Source: Wolbachia endosymbiont of Oedothorax gibbosus (lineage in GTDB: Bacteria > Pseudomonadota > Alphaproteobacteria > Rickettsiales > Anaplasmataceae). From it: a DNA stretch of 64,000 bases. The notes below the pieces were generated by a model, which saw only the letters and a program-made list of their open reading frames with translations, had not been told where the DNA came from and ran no database searches. Shown here one piece after another: positions 9,818-19,900 of the stretch (its first letter is position 1; every line of letters starts with the position of its first letter). A program made the position numbers and the translations under genes. Location of the stretch: assembly GCF_936270145.1 (NCBI RefSeq), contig NZ_OW370537.1, positions 186,001-250,000 of the forward strand. Reading direction: 5' to 3'.

Positions 9818-10717
9818 CTATTTTATAGATTTTTTTACCATACTTGATTTCAAGCCACGAATAAAATCTTCAATACTACAAGGATTTCTCCCTTCCATTT
9901 GTACAACTTTAGGAATTAAAGTGCCACCTTTTAAACTTATGTGCATGTTATCATTAACGATCTCACCTTGTTCTGAAGCGAAAGCTTCAAAGTCAGCATC
10001 AAGTATCCTGATACGTTTATTATCTATCTTGATGAACGCTTTTGGGTAAAACGCTTTAACCTTTCTATAAGCAACCTCACAAGCATCACTTGCATAAATT
10101 TTATAGTCTTCCACTTTGTCAGCGTAACATGCATCATTATCGTTCTGTTTTAAGGGAACCTGTTTTTCAATTTCGTTTAGCACTTTCAGCAGTAAATCAC
10201 TGCCTAGCTTAGATAATTTATCATGCAATGTCTTGTAGTTATCGTTCTTTTCGATAAGAAATTTTTCCTGTTTTAAAATAGGGCCGGAATCTAATCTTTC
10301 ATCCAATTGCATAATGCTAACCCCGGTTTCTTGATCTCCTGCTAAAATTGTGTGCTGTATCGGAGCTGCACCACGCCACCTTGGTAGTAATGAAGGATGA
10401 ATATTAATACAACCATATTTTGGAATATTCAAAATTTCTCTTGGGAGTATCAATCCATACGCAGCTACAACTGCAACGTCTGGTTTGAAATTTCTAAATT
10501 TTTCTTGCTCTGCTGAAAACTTTAGAGAGATAGGAGTACATACCTCTATGTTATTTTCTTCAGCGATAACATGTACTGGAGATTTCGTTGGCTTCTGTCC
10601 ACGCCCCGAAGGTTTTGGAGCCTTGGTGTATACTGCTACTATTTCATTCTGTGATTTCAATAGTAAGTTTAGTGTACTAACAGCGAATTCCGGTGATCCC
10701 ATGAAAATAATTCTCAT
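9818..10717 (-). CDS. fmt: methionyl-tRNA formyltransferase
   Basis: Formylates the amino group of initiator Met-tRNA with 10-formyl-tetrahydrofolate. The 299 residues are normal for Fmt. The N-terminal Rossmann segment [19 protein letters not shown], the catalytic region [20 protein letters not shown] (Asn, His) and [10 protein letters not shown] are present, and the C-terminal domain ([19 protein letters not shown]) binds the tRNA. It is downstream of rplT with a 12-base gap on the minus strand, so it may be co-transcribed with rpmI-rplT. Confidence 0.96.
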   Translation of the reverse strand: MRIIFMGSPEFAVSTLNLLLKSQNEIVAVYTKAPKPSGRGQKPTKSPVHVIAEENNIEVCTPISLKFSAEQEKFRNFKPDVAVVAAYGLILPREILNIPKYGCINIHPSLLPRWRGAAPIQHTILAGDQETGVSIMQLDERLDSGPILKQEKFLIEKNDNYKTLHDKLSKLGSDLLLKVLNEIEKQVPLKQNDNDACYADKVEDYKIYASDACEVAYRKVKAFYPKAFIKIDNKRIRILDADFEAFASEQGEIVNDNMHISLKGGTLIPKVVQMEGRNPCSIEDFIRGLKSSMVKKSIK

Positions 10718-10729
10718 AGTGTCTTTACT

Positions 10730-11095
10730 TTAAGAGTTCTCTGCTAATTTACCGCTTACAGCTTCTACTAATTTAGCAAAATCATCCTTATAATTAACGG
10801 CCATCTCAGCCAGAATTTTTCTATTTAAATCAATTCCAGCAAGTGTAAGACCATGCATAAACCTACCATAAGTAAGCCCATGCTCTCTTACTGCTGCATT
10901 AATACGTATTATCCATAAACCACGAAAATCACGTTTACGATTTCTTCTGTCTCTATAAGCATATTGCAGTGCTTTTTCAACTCTTTGTAATGCAATTCTA
11001 TAACAACTTTTTGCGCGCCCTCTATAACCCTTTGCCAGTTTCAATATTTTTTTATGACGAGCGTGAGTAGTGACTCCACGTTTTACCCGAGCCAT
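10730..11095 (-). CDS. rplT: 50S ribosomal protein L20
   Basis: A 121-residue basic protein starting [27 protein letters not shown], the L20 N-terminal tail, with the central [20 protein letters not shown]. It binds 23S rRNA early in large subunit assembly. It follows rpmI after 20 bases. The usual upstream gene infC is not in this cluster. Confidence 0.98.
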   Translation of the reverse strand: MARVKRGVTTHARHKKILKLAKGYRGRAKSCYRIALQRVEKALQYAYRDRRNRKRDFRGLWIIRINAAVREHGLTYGRFMHGLTLAGIDLNRKILAEMAVNYKDDFAKLVEAVSGKLAENS

Positions 11096-11115
11096 TTTAT
11101 TTTACCTCCATTTTG

Positions 11116-11322
11116 TTAAACACCATAAGGCATATAAAGCTTAACTATACGCGAGTCAGATTTACCAAGAATCGTTGTACCGCGCTGATTACGAATATTA
11201 GATTTACTTCTCTTTACCATGCCATGCCTTTTGCCTGACTGAGTAGAAATGACTTTACCCTTAGCTGTAAGGTGAAAGCGCTTTTTAACAGAAGATTTGG
11301 TTTTTAATTTTATTTTCTTCAT
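11116..11322 (-). CDS. rpmI: 50S ribosomal protein L35
   Basis: A 68-residue basic protein with the L35 signature [24 protein letters not shown]. It is the first gene of the rpmI-rplT(-fmt) unit, and a plausible promoter lies 57 bases upstream. infC, normally in front of rpmI, is absent here. Confidence 0.96.
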   Translation of the reverse strand: MKKIKLKTKSSVKKRFHLTAKGKVISTQSGKRHGMVKRSKSNIRNQRGTTILGKSDSRIVKLYMPYGV

Positions 11323-11378
11323 ATTCCAAACAAATTTACAAACACTACTATTGAGTTCCTTAATAGTAATTAAGCATT

Positions 11379-11406
11379 AGTATAAATAATTTTATTAAAG
11401 AATCAA
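11379..11406 (-). promoter_or_regulatory. candidate sigma-70 promoter of rpmI-rplT
   Basis: Read on the minus strand: -35 box TTGATT (11401-11406), a 16-base spacer and -10 box TATACT (11379-11384), about 57 bases before the rpmI start. The boxes are close to consensus, but in AT-rich DNA chance matches are common. Confidence 0.45.
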
Positions 11407-11420
11407 ATTAAAATTGCACA

Positions 11421-11864
11421 TCAAAGGAGCTTAAATGTAATTACACCCAATATGTGTGTTATACCTTCTTTATTCCCAAGTGGCAACAATACTTGCCTCA
11501 TTTTAACACTTTCACTTTCTTCCTCTTCGTTGATTGGACATTTACTCTCTATTACAGTATCAAGTTTATCAATAACTGCATCTATTTTATATAGCCGCAA
11601 AAATGGTGCATCAATTGCATACTTATTATCAATGCGCATCTTTTTCTCAAAACCATAGAATTCAACGGCCTTTTCTCCTGCATTTTCGCAAATATAACCT
11701 TGATCTTTGACTTCAATGATAAAACAATGCTGCCACGACTCCATTATTTCTGCAGTGTCTATTTCATGCCTTTCTGGCCAATCTCTGTCTGATCCTTTTA
11801 TATCACTCCAGTGCTCAGTTACCACATTTGCTATTCTTTTTTCTTTGCCTACATAAATTTCCAT
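11421..11864 (-). CDS. PAS-like domain protein (alphaproteobacterial PAS_5 type)
   Basis: I take the ATG at 11864 as start (147 residues). A GTG four codons upstream is also possible. The pattern HWSDIKGSDRDWPERHEIDTAEIMESWQHCFIIEV...YICENAGEKAVEFYG resembles the short single-domain PAS_5 proteins of alphaproteobacteria, where WR-xRG...P.R.diDP..i...l...f.vev recurs. The end RQVLLPLGNKEGITHILGVITF also fits. These are presumed sensory or regulatory domains, but no ligand can be named. It stands alone upstream of rpmI on the same strand. The assignment rests on remembered family pattern only. Confidence 0.6.
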   Translation of the reverse strand: MEIYVGKEKRIANVVTEHWSDIKGSDRDWPERHEIDTAEIMESWQHCFIIEVKDQGYICENAGEKAVEFYGFEKKMRIDNKYAIDAPFLRLYKIDAVIDKLDTVIESKCPINEEEESESVKMRQVLLPLGNKEGITHILGVITFKLL

Positions 11865-12140
11865 TACAATTTCCACATATAAAACACAGATATGAGGTGA
11901 ATTTATCGTGAATATATTGATTTTTTCTTACCACAAGGTGCATGTCACTAGAAGTTCTCATACCAATTCCTATTCATAGATAAACAATATGGGAAACAAG
12001 ATTATACGGGTAAATATAGCTAGTTGAGGTTTATTAACACCAAAATTATTAAATGAAAAAGTTGTGGATTTAGTAAAGGAAATATTAAAACAGGATATAC
12101 AATTCTATTGATTTATTAAAGAATCCTGTATGTGAGTTTT

Positions 12141-12163
12141 GGGGATGTTTAAAAAACATCCCC
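12141..12163 (-). terminator. candidate hairpin after the 325-residue orphan
   Basis: A perfect 10-base stem, ggggatgttt (12141-12150) and aaacatcccc (12154-12163), with a 3-base loop, 16 bases past the stop of the minus-strand gene. No T-tract follows on either strand, so a classical intrinsic terminator is uncertain. Confidence 0.35.
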
Positions 12164-12178
12164 TAGTTTGGACAAGCG

Positions 12179-13156
12179 CTAATATTCGGTGCTAATTTGA
12201 GAAGATAGATGTTCTGCTGATGTAGCATTGCTGAGCAAAGATTCTATTTCTGATGTAGATCCGGAATGCTCAAGTTGAGCTTGTTCAGGAAGGTTTTTCA
12301 TCGCTTTTTCAACATCGTAGCTACCTTCCCTATTTTTTCTATGCCATACAAAGTATCCTAATCCTGCAAAAGCTACTGCTAGCACTCCACCCAATATACC
12401 ACCAGCAATCCCTGCTATTCCTATATACTGTCCTCCATTTATTTCGGGTAATTTAGGCCCTTCCACATCTGTGCTATTAAATATAGAATGATCTAACACT
12501 TCTTTTGAATTGTGACCAAAACGGGAAATATCTTCAGGTGTAATTCCATCACTAGCATTTGATTCTTCTATTTCATTTATTACGTCATTAATCTCTTGAG
12601 TAGTTGCTTTGCTTGATGCAAAATCAAATAATTCTGGCTCTTGTTCTTTTAAAGGAGCTGATTCCATAGTTACATATTCGCTATCTTCTTGCACCTCATG
12701 GTCAACTCCTTCAGTAGTAGATCTTCCCAATTGGTTAATTTGCACATTTTCATCAATCATTTCTTTTAGCTCTTGTGAACTAGCTGTTACTTCCTTATCC
12801 CAAAGCTTTTTCAGATATGCTTTGTCAAACTCTCTAAAATTATACTCTTTATTACTTTGTATTTTTCTACTCTTAAGACCTGAAATAATTCCATCTATTG
12901 TCAATTCACGAATTGCTTGAGGAATGTCTATTGACCTTACTTCTCCTGTAACAAAGCCTATCCCAAATGAATCGTCAGATATATTCAAATAATCGATTGT
13001 TAAATCACTTCCTTTCAATAAAAAATCTATCCTTCTGTTTCGTTCTATACTTTCCAAGTCAGATACAATTCTAATTGTTGGACCATCCATCTTCTGCTTA
13101 TTTATGGTTTCTCTCTTTCGTATGCTATTCTTAGTACTTTGGAATTTTTTTGGCAT
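12179..13156 (-). CDS. orphan single-span membrane protein
   Basis: Not recognised. The 325 residues have no signal peptide. Residues 1-30 are basic (MPKKFQSTKNSIRKRETINK). The middle is acidic (DHEVQEDSEYVTMES...EINDVINEIEESNASDG). One strong transmembrane helix rich in small residues lies at about 244-271 (YIGIAGIAGGILGGVLAVAF), with glycine-zipper spacing, followed by a basic flank HRKNRE and a 50-residue Ser-rich tail. Such a layout would put the long acidic N-terminal part on one side and the short tail on the other. It is transcribed alone between rpmI and alaS. It could be a surface or effector-like protein; that is inference. Confidence 0.75.
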   Translation of the reverse strand: MPKKFQSTKNSIRKRETINKQKMDGPTIRIVSDLESIERNRRIDFLLKGSDLTIDYLNISDDSFGIGFVTGEVRSIDIPQAIRELTIDGIISGLKSRKIQSNKEYNFREFDKAYLKKLWDKEVTASSQELKEMIDENVQINQLGRSTTEGVDHEVQEDSEYVTMESAPLKEQEPELFDFASSKATTQEINDVINEIEESNASDGITPEDISRFGHNSKEVLDHSIFNSTDVEGPKLPEINGGQYIGIAGIAGGILGGVLAVAFAGLGYFVWHRKNREGSYDVEKAMKNLPEQAQLEHSGSTSEIESLLSNATSAEHLSSQISTEY

Positions 13157-13351
13157 TTCACACTCCTTAAATTAATTAACAAATATTACTACATGTATAA
13201 TGAATAAATTATTTTAGTCTATAATTTTTATTAAAATTTTTATATAGGAGTTATATGTATTATACTAAATAATATATATCAATATTTAGATTGATGAATT
13301 GATTTTATTTCCATTGCAGCTTATTATACATAGATAACCTCAATAAAAACG

Positions 13352-15934
13352 ATGAAGCTAAACGAAATCAGAGAAAGGTTTATAAAATTTTTTGTAAATA
13401 ATGACCACGAGCAGGTTTCTTCTTCTCCTTTGACTCCAGAGCATGATCCAACGCTCATGTTCACAAATGCTGGCATGGTGCAGTTTAAAAATATTTTCAC
13501 TGGTGCTCAAAAAACTGGAATGAAGCGTGCTGTCTCAAGTCAAAAATGCCTAAGAGCAGGCGGTAAACACAACGATCTTGAAAATGTTGGCTATACAACT
13601 CGGCATCACACATTTTTTGAAATGCTCGGAAATTTTAGCTTCGGTGATTACTTTAAGGAAACTGCGATAGAATTTGCGTGGAAATTTATCACTAAGGAGT
13701 TATCTCTTGATAAAAATAGACTATCGATAACCGTCTACCATACTGATGATGAGGCGTACGAGATTTGGCGTAAGATAAGTGGCTTTTCAAGTGATAAAAT
13801 CATAAGAATTGCAACAGATGATAACTTTTGGAGTATGGGGAGCACTGGCCCATGCGGTCCATGTTCTGAAATTTTTTATGACCATGGGAGTCCTAATTTA
13901 CAAGAGGGCGATAGAATTGTTGAAATCTGGAATCTGGTATTCATGGAGTTTAACAAAGATGAAGAAGGTAATTTACACAAATTGCCAAAAAAATGCATCG
14001 ATACTGGAATGGGCCTTGAGAGAATAGCAGCTGTTATGCAAAACGTCCATGATAACTATGATATTGACCTATTTTCTGCTTTGGTAGATAAATCTCAAGA
14101 GTACTGTGGAAGAAAGGAAAATAAGGTAGCACATAAGATCATAGCAGATCATCTTCGCGCGGCTGCATTTCTCATCGCAGAAGGAGTGCTTCCTGGAAAT
14201 GAAGGCAGGAATTATGTATTACGCAGATTAATTAGGAGAGCCGCACGTTATATTCACCTGCTTGGATATAATGATTCTCTACTCCATCGCATTTTTCCGG
14301 TGCTGATAGATAGCGCGAGTTCGGCTTATATGGGGGATATTTATCCTGAATTGATCAGAGCTAAAAGCTTAATAGAAACGACGTTAAAATCAGAGGAAGA
14401 AAACTTTAAAGATACTTTGATGAAAGGCATCAATCTCCTGGAGAAGTTCACTACAGATTTAAAACCAGGTGACACTTTGCCTGGAGAATCAGCGTTTAAG
14501 CTATATGACACCTATGGATTTCCTTTGGATATTACACTTGATGTTTTAAAAGAGAAAAAAATAAATTTTGACCAAAAAGGTTTTGATGGTGCAATGGAAG
14601 AACAAAAAGAGAGAGCACGTGCTAAATGGGCTGGATCTGGTGAAAAATCTGTTGAGCAAGTATGGTTTGATATAACCAATATGTTTGGTAAAACAGAGTT
14701 TGTTGGTTATGAGTTCAATGAAGCAGATGATGCGAAGATACTAGCTATAGTTTCTTCTAAAAATGAAATAATTGATTCTGCAAAAGAGGGAGAGAAGATA
14801 ACCATTATACTTGATAAAACACCTTTTTATGGAGAGTCAGGTGGACAAGTGGGAGATATTGGAAATCTTATAAAGTCTGATGGAAGTATGGTAACAGTTG
14901 AAAATACCAACAAGATTAATGACTTATATTTGCACAGGTGCGTCGGCTCAATTTGTAAAGGTAACACAGTTACAGCTAGTATTGACAAAAAAAGAAGACA
15001 AGACTTAAGAAGAAATCATTCAGCTACACATCTTCTACACTTTGCACTCAGAAAAATCTTAGGTGATCATGTCACTCAAAAAGGTTCCCTAGTTGCACCA
15101 GATAGACTGAGATTCGACTTCAGCCATAACACTCAAGTCGCTCAGGATCAGCTGTTTTGGGTAGAGGATATGGTAAACTCTCTAATCAGAGAAAACCTTT
15201 CTACATCCACAAAAATTCAAGATATGGATCAGGCAATAGACGAAGGAGCTATGGCGTTATTCGGCGAAAAATATAGTGATCAAGTAAGAGTAGTAAATAT
15301 TGGAGATTCGAAAGAGCTATGTGGCGGCACGCATGTAGAGTATACTGGAGAAATTGGTTTGTTTAAGATAGTAACAGAGAGTTCTGTTGCTTTTGGAGTA
15401 AGAAGAATTGAAGCTTTAACTGGTCAAGAAGCTATTAATTATGTGCGTGATAATGAAATTAGCTTAAAAAAAGTTGCAGAATTCATAAAAGCGCCAGCAA
15501 GTGAAATAATCAACCGATTAAATATTTTAAATCAAGAGCACAAAGAATCTGAAGCTAAAATAAAAAATTTATATAAAAAACTTATAAGCGCAGAGAGCAT
15601 AAAAAGTACTGAAATAAATGGAATAAATTTTGTAAGTCATGCTTTTACCAATATTCCAGCGAATATAATAAGAGAGTTTATTTTACAGCAACAAAAACCA
15701 AAAACGGTAATAGCTTTCACGGCAACAGAAAAAGATAAAACAGTTTTGATTGTCAAGGTAAGTAAAGATTTAACGAATAAGATTAGCGCAAAAGAACTAA
15801 TATCAATAGCAGTTGAAAAGAACTGTGGTGGGAATGCTGAACTTGCACAAACAGGCTGTGATAGCAATAAAATAGATGATGCCATTACAGTCATTTATAG
15901 CAAAATAACAGCTTCTAATACCAATCTCCACTAA
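13352..15934 (+). CDS. alaS: alanyl-tRNA synthetase
   Basis: Class II synthetase of 860 residues, normal length. The catalytic N-terminus [20 protein letters not shown], the motif region [20 protein letters not shown] and [12 protein letters not shown] are present. The editing domain shows the zinc-binding [11 protein letters not shown] and [13 protein letters not shown], and the C-terminal DHHA1 region ends [12 protein letters not shown]. It charges tRNA-Ala and hydrolyses Ser- or Gly-tRNA-Ala. An IS630 begins within a few bases of its stop codon, so any transcription terminator has been separated from the gene. Confidence 0.98.
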   Translation: MKLNEIRERFIKFFVNNDHEQVSSSPLTPEHDPTLMFTNAGMVQFKNIFTGAQKTGMKRAVSSQKCLRAGGKHNDLENVGYTTRHHTFFEMLGNFSFGDYFKETAIEFAWKFITKELSLDKNRLSITVYHTDDEAYEIWRKISGFSSDKIIRIATDDNFWSMGSTGPCGPCSEIFYDHGSPNLQEGDRIVEIWNLVFMEFNKDEEGNLHKLPKKCIDTGMGLERIAAVMQNVHDNYDIDLFSALVDKSQEYCGRKENKVAHKIIADHLRAAAFLIAEGVLPGNEGRNYVLRRLIRRAARYIHLLGYNDSLLHRIFPVLIDSASSAYMGDIYPELIRAKSLIETTLKSEEENFKDTLMKGINLLEKFTTDLKPGDTLPGESAFKLYDTYGFPLDITLDVLKEKKINFDQKGFDGAMEEQKERARAKWAGSGEKSVEQVWFDITNMFGKTEFVGYEFNEADDAKILAIVSSKNEIIDSAKEGEKITIILDKTPFYGESGGQVGDIGNLIKSDGSMVTVENTNKINDLYLHRCVGSICKGNTVTASIDKKRRQDLRRNHSATHLLHFALRKILGDHVTQKGSLVAPDRLRFDFSHNTQVAQDQLFWVEDMVNSLIRENLSTSTKIQDMDQAIDEGAMALFGEKYSDQVRVVNIGDSKELCGGTHVEYTGEIGLFKIVTESSVAFGVRRIEALTGQEAINYVRDNEISLKKVAEFIKAPASEIINRLNILNQEHKESEAKIKNLYKKLISAESIKSTEINGINFVSHAFTNIPANIIREFILQQQKPKTVIAFTATEKDKTVLIVKVSKDLTNKISAKELISIAVEKNCGGNAELAQTGCDSNKIDDAITVIYSKITASNTNLH

Positions 15935-15995
15935 TAGATAGACAAATAGTAAAAACTACAAATAATTGAGGCTAGAAAGAATAAATATGTAGTTT

Positions 15996-16520
15996 ATGGC
16001 AGGAAAAAGTAAAGCAATAGGAGAAGAACTATATAATCAATGCAAGTTAGAATTAAAAAAATATGGAATAAGAGGAGAGATAGGAAGAAGGTTACAAGCA
16101 ATAATATCAGCAAAGGAGTATGGTATCTCAAAAGTTGCTAAAATATATAGAATTACGAGAACGACATTAATGAAATGGATTGCAAGATTTAAAGAAAAAG
16201 GTGTTATTGGGTTTGCAATACAGCCAGGGCGAGGACCTAAACCAAAACTGAACGAGGAGAAGAAGGAAAAAATAAGAGAGGTAATAGAAGAAGATGGGGC
16301 AAATCTGACTGCTAAAAAATTGCAAGGTATAGTTGAAGGAATGTTAGCTATCAAAGTAAGTGAGTCAACGGCGAGAAGGCTTATGAAGAAGCTAGGATTT
16401 ACATATATCACACCTCGTCCAGCACATTATAAACAAGACAAAAACAAACAAGAGGAGTTCAAAAAAAATCTCAATGAAATTGTGGAAAAGAACCGGAAAA
16501 AGGAGGTTTTTTTTCGATGA
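15996..16520 (+). CDS. IS630 transposase, orfA (N-terminal DNA-binding part)
   Basis: 174 residues with two helix-turn-helix stretches: EYGISKVAKIYRITRTTLMKWIARFKEKG and SESTARRLMKKLGFTYITPRP. It ends at a T8 run (16507-16514), where the frame of orfB (one base further) continues with FFFDESRFG. So the full transposase would need +1 ribosomal shifting or transcriptional slippage, as in many IS630 elements. Whether any is made is moot here since orfB is broken. Confidence 0.8.
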   Translation: MAGKSKAIGEELYNQCKLELKKYGIRGEIGRRLQAIISAKEYGISKVAKIYRITRTTLMKWIARFKEKGVIGFAIQPGRGPKPKLNEEKKEKIREVIEEDGANLTAKKLQGIVEGMLAIKVSESTARRLMKKLGFTYITPRPAHYKQDKNKQEEFKKNLNEIVEKNRKKEVFFR

Positions 16521-16778
16521 ATCGAGATTTGGAACGCACTCAAAAGTTGGACATGGATGGTTTAAAAAGGGCTCAAGAACACAAGTTAAAGTAAAAATCG
16601 GAAGAGAAAACTTCTATCTTTACAGCGCTGTAAATCCCAGGAATGGAGAGGATATTAGCCTACTTGCTCCACATGTAAACACAGATTGCATGAACATATT
16701 TTTGGAGCAGATGTCGAAAGATTTGGGGACTAGAGAAGCTTTTCTTATCATGGATTGCGCAAGTTGGCATAGGTCTAA
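16474..16778 (+). pseudogene. IS630 transposase orfB, 5' part (cut by IS982)
   Basis: Carries the first two parts of the DDE domain, FFDESRFGTHSKVGHGWF and EAFLIMDCASWHRSK. Translation in this frame is cut at 16779 by the IS982 end. Removing the IS982 and one copy of its 6-base target duplication joins ...WHRSK to GLKTPENITIIYLPPYSP without any gap, so the insertion is the only lesion in orfB. Confidence 0.85.
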
Positions 16779-17754
16779 ACCCCAGTTGCGGATTAGAAGT
16801 CAGTGAAAAAGATAGGGAAATAGGGTAAACTCCGGAAACATATTATCAAAAAGTAGAGAGGTTACCCATGAATAAAAATGTAACAGAATTATTTTGCTTT
16901 GTAGACGATTTTTGCAAGGCTATAAACAAAAATTTCGCAGAAAAACTCCTGCCAAACAGTAAAAAACCTACCAGAACGCCAGAGATTACGCATTCTGAAA
17001 TTCTTACTATAATTTTACTTTATCAACAATCTAGATGTGAGGACTTTAAATCTTTCTATACATATTATTTGAAAGCACTATATGGATCTGAGTTTCAAAA
17101 TTTGCCAACATATAGTAGATTTATTAGGCTAAAACCGAGGGTTTTATGGTATTTAGCATTACTTTTGCAATGGCTATGTGAGCAGTCGAAAATGACAGGG
17201 ATTTCGTACATAGATGCAACATCTATCGCTGTTTGCCATCCAAAAAGAATCTCAAGAAACAAAGTTTTCAAAGGATTGGCAAAGCTTGGAAAGACTACAT
17301 ATGGCTGGTTTTTTGGTTTTAAATTGCATATGGTAATTAATGAAAAAGGTGAAATTCAAGGAGTTACACTTACTAAAGGTAACGTTGACGACAGAAAACC
17401 AGTACCAAAATTAACTGAAAAACTGACTGGTCTTTTGTTTGGTGATAAGGGCTATATAAAGAAAGAGCTCTTTGCAAAACTCTTCGATAGAGGACTAAAA
17501 CTCGTTACCAAAGTAAAAAAAGGTATGAAAAACACATTAATGCTACTTGAAGAAAAGATTTTTTTAAGAAAAAGGTCGATTATTGAAACAGTTTTTGGCT
17601 ACCTAAAAGACAGACTTGAGCTTGAGCATTCAAGGCACAGGTCTCCAATAAATTTCTTGGTGCACGTCTTTTCCACATTAGTTTCATATTCCATGAAGCC
17701 TAAAAAGCCCTGTATTTCTAGATTTTACTATATTGATTAATCCGCAACTGGGGT
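16779..17754 (+). mobile_element. IS982-family insertion sequence, complete
   Basis: 976 bases bounded by perfect 17-base inverted repeats, accccagttgcggatta at the left end (16779-16795) and its complement at the right end (17738-17754). It contains a single transposase gene and is flanked by a 6-base duplication. Everything needed for transposition appears intact, so it is a candidate active copy and younger than the IS630 it split. A degenerate end of a related element is at 18151-18213. Confidence 0.9.
16868..17740 (+). CDS. IS982-family transposase
   Basis: 290 residues, the full length for this family. DDE positions are suggested by SYIDATSIAVCHPKR (first Asp), LLFGDKGYIKKELF (second Asp) and RSIIETVFGYLKDRLELEHSRHRS (Glu with the YLK-R-E signature). 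The N-terminal region TRTPEITHSEILTIILLYQQS is typical. The start ATG is preceded by an AGAGAGG-like ribosome site. No frameshift is seen. Confidence 0.9.
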   Translation: MNKNVTELFCFVDDFCKAINKNFAEKLLPNSKKPTRTPEITHSEILTIILLYQQSRCEDFKSFYTYYLKALYGSEFQNLPTYSRFIRLKPRVLWYLALLLQWLCEQSKMTGISYIDATSIAVCHPKRISRNKVFKGLAKLGKTTYGWFFGFKLHMVINEKGEIQGVTLTKGNVDDRKPVPKLTEKLTGLLFGDKGYIKKELFAKLFDRGLKLVTKVKKGMKNTLMLLEEKIFLRKRSIIETVFGYLKDRLELEHSRHRSPINFLVHVFSTLVSYSMKPKKPCISRFYYID

Positions 17755-17989
17755 GTCTAAAGGTTTAAAAACTCCTGAAAATATCACCATAATTTATTTG
17801 CCGCCGTACTCGCCTGAGCTCAATCCTGTGGAAAGATTTTGGCAACATTTAAAGGAAAATATAATAAAGAACAAGATGTATGACTCTATTAAATTACTTG
17901 AAAATGCTGTATCTGAATTTATTCGAGATATTACGGAAAGTTCGATCAAAACCATTTGCTCTGTGAATTATTTGTCTAGTTATTTATGA
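17755..17989 (+). pseudogene. IS630 transposase orfB, 3' part
   Basis: After the IS982 the frame resumes as SKGLKTPENITIIYLPPYSP and LNPVERFWQHLKENI, which holds the catalytic Glu of the DDE triad (NPVERFW). It can only be expressed as a fragment now. Confidence 0.85.
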
Positions 17990-18273
17990 GGGTTGGTATA
18001 AGCACTCTACGTCATACCGCCGCGGTATCTCTTAGCCGTTAACACGTAGCGGGATCTGACCTTACCCAGAAAAAGTAGAGAGAAAGTTAAGACGTTTTTG
18101 GAGTAAAATAAAACGTTTTTTCAAAGAAGTGTAATATGGCAAAATACTGAAGCTTACCCTATTTTCCTCTTTTTAGCTGCACTTTTATCTATTTTTTAAT
18201 CCATAACTGGGGTCTTTAGGAGAGTTTGCTAATGAAGGCTCTTAAGTTGACGCCATTGAGTGAACGGTTACAA
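17990..18273. repeat. palindromic repeat piece plus degenerate IS982 end
   Basis: No gene. 18010-18054 is a piece of the GC-rich palindromic repeat seen at 60.9-61.3 kb (cgtcataccgccgcggtat, then cgtagcgggatct). 18058-18076 is a 19-mer shared with 46989-47007. 18151-18213 resembles the left end of the IS982 in reverse: cttaccctattttcc and a terminal repeat taatccataactggggt (18197-18213) with two mismatches to the intact one. Confidence 0.7.
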
Positions 18274-18498
18274 TTATTTATCACTAGTGCCTAAAGTGAT
18301 CTCCTTTATCCTCTCATCTGCTAATATTTTTAATTTCTCCCCGTATCTATAATAATTTCGCTTTATAATGTATAATTCAGCAGCATCATCATCATCTAAT
18401 TTAGGGTAATATTCGTAATCGCAATTTTCTTCAATGCTTATAGATGATGCTAAAAGTGGAAATAGAATTGATAGTAAAATAAGTAAAAAGCTTTTCAT
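18274..18498 (-). CDS. small exported protein of unknown function
   Basis: Not recognised. 74 residues with a good signal peptide (MKSFLLILLSILFPLLASSI) and a short acidic, Tyr-rich mature part (ENCDYEYYPKLDDDDAAEL) ending in a basic helix. It stands alone 105 bases downstream of ispG on the same strand. It could be a short leftover of a larger gene. Confidence 0.5.
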   Translation of the reverse strand: MKSFLLILLSILFPLLASSISIEENCDYEYYPKLDDDDAAELYIIKRNYYRYGEKLKILADERIKEITLGTSDK

Positions 18499-18603
18499 AC
18501 CAATTATTTAAACTCAATTGTGTTATAAATGTATTAACAACGAAAAAAGAAAAACTAGATTTAACTTTTACTTGCGATTTATCTATTAATTAACCGTGAA
18601 AGG

Positions 18604-19884
18604 TTACGTGTAATGCTCCTTCACATAATTATCAATAATTGCCTTAAATTCTTCAGAGACATTATCACCTTGTAAAGTTTTGAAATATTTGCCGTCTTTG
18701 TAGACTGCTGAAACAGGTTTTTCTCCATATCCAGGCAAGCTGATTCCCAAATTTGCGTGTTTGCTTTCTCCAGGACCATTTACTATGCATCCCATAACAG
18801 CAATGTTCATATGCTCTACACCTGGATTTTTTTTCTTCCATATCGGTATATGAGTTTTTATATAGCCATTCACTTCTTCAGTTAATATACGAAAACGATC
18901 GCTGCTTGTGCGCCCACAACCAGGACATGAATTAACCTGGGGGTTAAAATGGCGCAAGCCTATAGACTGCAATATTTCCTGACACACCACCACTTCATTA
19001 GTACGCGATTCACCAGGACGTTGAGTCAAAGAAGCCCGTATGGTATCTCCAATGCCATTTTGCAATAAATAAGTAAGCCCTGCTGTGGTGTTTACTACAC
19101 CTTTATTGCCCATACCAGCTTCAGTTAAACCCAAATGCAGCGCATAATTGGAAGATTTTGCAAGTGCCGTATAAACTAAAATTAAATCTTGCACTTTGCT
19201 AACTTTACATGAAATGATTATTTTGTTTGAATTTAGACCAATTTCTTCAGCTTTTTTTGCACTATCAAGAGCAGACATCACAAGTGCTTTGCGCAGTATA
19301 ACGTCAGAAGGCCTTGAATTACTAAGCAAAGAGTTTTCATCCATCAGTTTTTGTAAAAGGTATTTATCAAGACTACCCCAGTTTACCCCAATTCTAACCG
19401 GAAGATCGTGCATTATTGCATACTCTATAACCCTTTCAAACTTCTCATCACGTTTGTCGCCAAAGCCTATATTGCCTGGATTGATTCTAATTTTACCCAG
19501 CATTTTGATGTTGTCTGGATAATCTTGAACTAATTTATCTAGCTCATATTGACCGCAGCCTACCAATATTTTACCGTCAAAGCCTTCTTTATTTATCTCT
19601 TCTACTATATAAGGTATTGCCCTTGCTACCTCCTCTGAGTTCAAGGCAATTCGCACCAATTCTGAACCTGTACGCGCTAGTTCCGTTATTTCTTTTGCAT
19701 AATGTTTTGCGCTACTTTTTATATTATCAGAATCTATATGCACACCAAGCGCCATAGATTGTACAACTACAGGATTATTTCCACCTATCTTTACTTTTCC
19801 AACTTCTACAACATGAGTTTTGTGCCTGGAAATCGGCGATAATTCATATGCATCATCATTCAATATTAGGTCTTTATCTAGCAT
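18604..19884 (-). CDS. ispG: 4-hydroxy-3-methylbut-2-enyl-diphosphate synthase (GcpE/IspG)
   Basis: Penultimate enzyme of the MEP isoprenoid pathway, reducing methylerythritol cyclodiphosphate with a 4Fe-4S cluster. 426 residues is usual. The iron-sulphur ligands lie in [13 protein letters not shown] and [20 protein letters not shown]. The TIM-barrel part has [15 protein letters not shown] and [21 protein letters not shown]. It begins 16 bases after the stop of the exported 203-residue protein on the same strand, so the two are probably co-transcribed. Confidence 0.97.
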   Translation of the reverse strand: MLDKDLILNDDAYELSPISRHKTHVVEVGKVKIGGNNPVVVQSMALGVHIDSDNIKSSAKHYAKEITELARTGSELVRIALNSEEVARAIPYIVEEINKEGFDGKILVGCGQYELDKLVQDYPDNIKMLGKIRINPGNIGFGDKRDEKFERVIEYAIMHDLPVRIGVNWGSLDKYLLQKLMDENSLLSNSRPSDVILRKALVMSALDSAKKAEEIGLNSNKIIISCKVSKVQDLILVYTALAKSSNYALHLGLTEAGMGNKGVVNTTAGLTYLLQNGIGDTIRASLTQRPGESRTNEVVVCQEILQSIGLRHFNPQVNSCPGCGRTSSDRFRILTEEVNGYIKTHIPIWKKKNPGVEHMNIAVMGCIVNGPGESKHANLGISLPGYGEKPVSAVYKDGKYFKTLQGDNVSEEFKAIIDNYVKEHYT

Positions 19885-19900
19885 ATTATTAATTGTGATA

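Larger units (their letters stand above)
16773..17760. repeat. 6-base target site duplication flanking IS982
   Basis: gtctaa occurs at 16773-16778 directly before the left end of the IS982 and again at 17755-17760 directly after its right end. It marks the insertion point within IS630 orfB. Confidence 0.85.
15939..17989 (+). mobile_element. IS630-family element, interrupted by IS982
   Basis: The transposase frames orfA and orfB match IS630/mariner-type elements (helix-turn-helix, then DDE: FFDESRFG, IMDCASWH, LPPYSPELNPVERFW). A candidate terminal inverted repeat, tagacaaata (15939-15948) and its complement (17969-17978), brackets the coding region. The exact ends are uncertain because the stop codon lies just beyond the right copy. 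The element is split at 16778/17755 by an IS982, so it can no longer move on its own. It lies only a few bases after the alaS stop. Confidence 0.75.

Noticed and set aside
12141-12163. Strong intrinsic terminator
   Set aside because: The stem is perfect, but no T-tract follows on either strand, so it is only listed with low confidence.
15939-17989. A programmed three-ORF transposon
   Set aside because: The middle frame is a separate IS982 with its own terminal repeats and target duplication.
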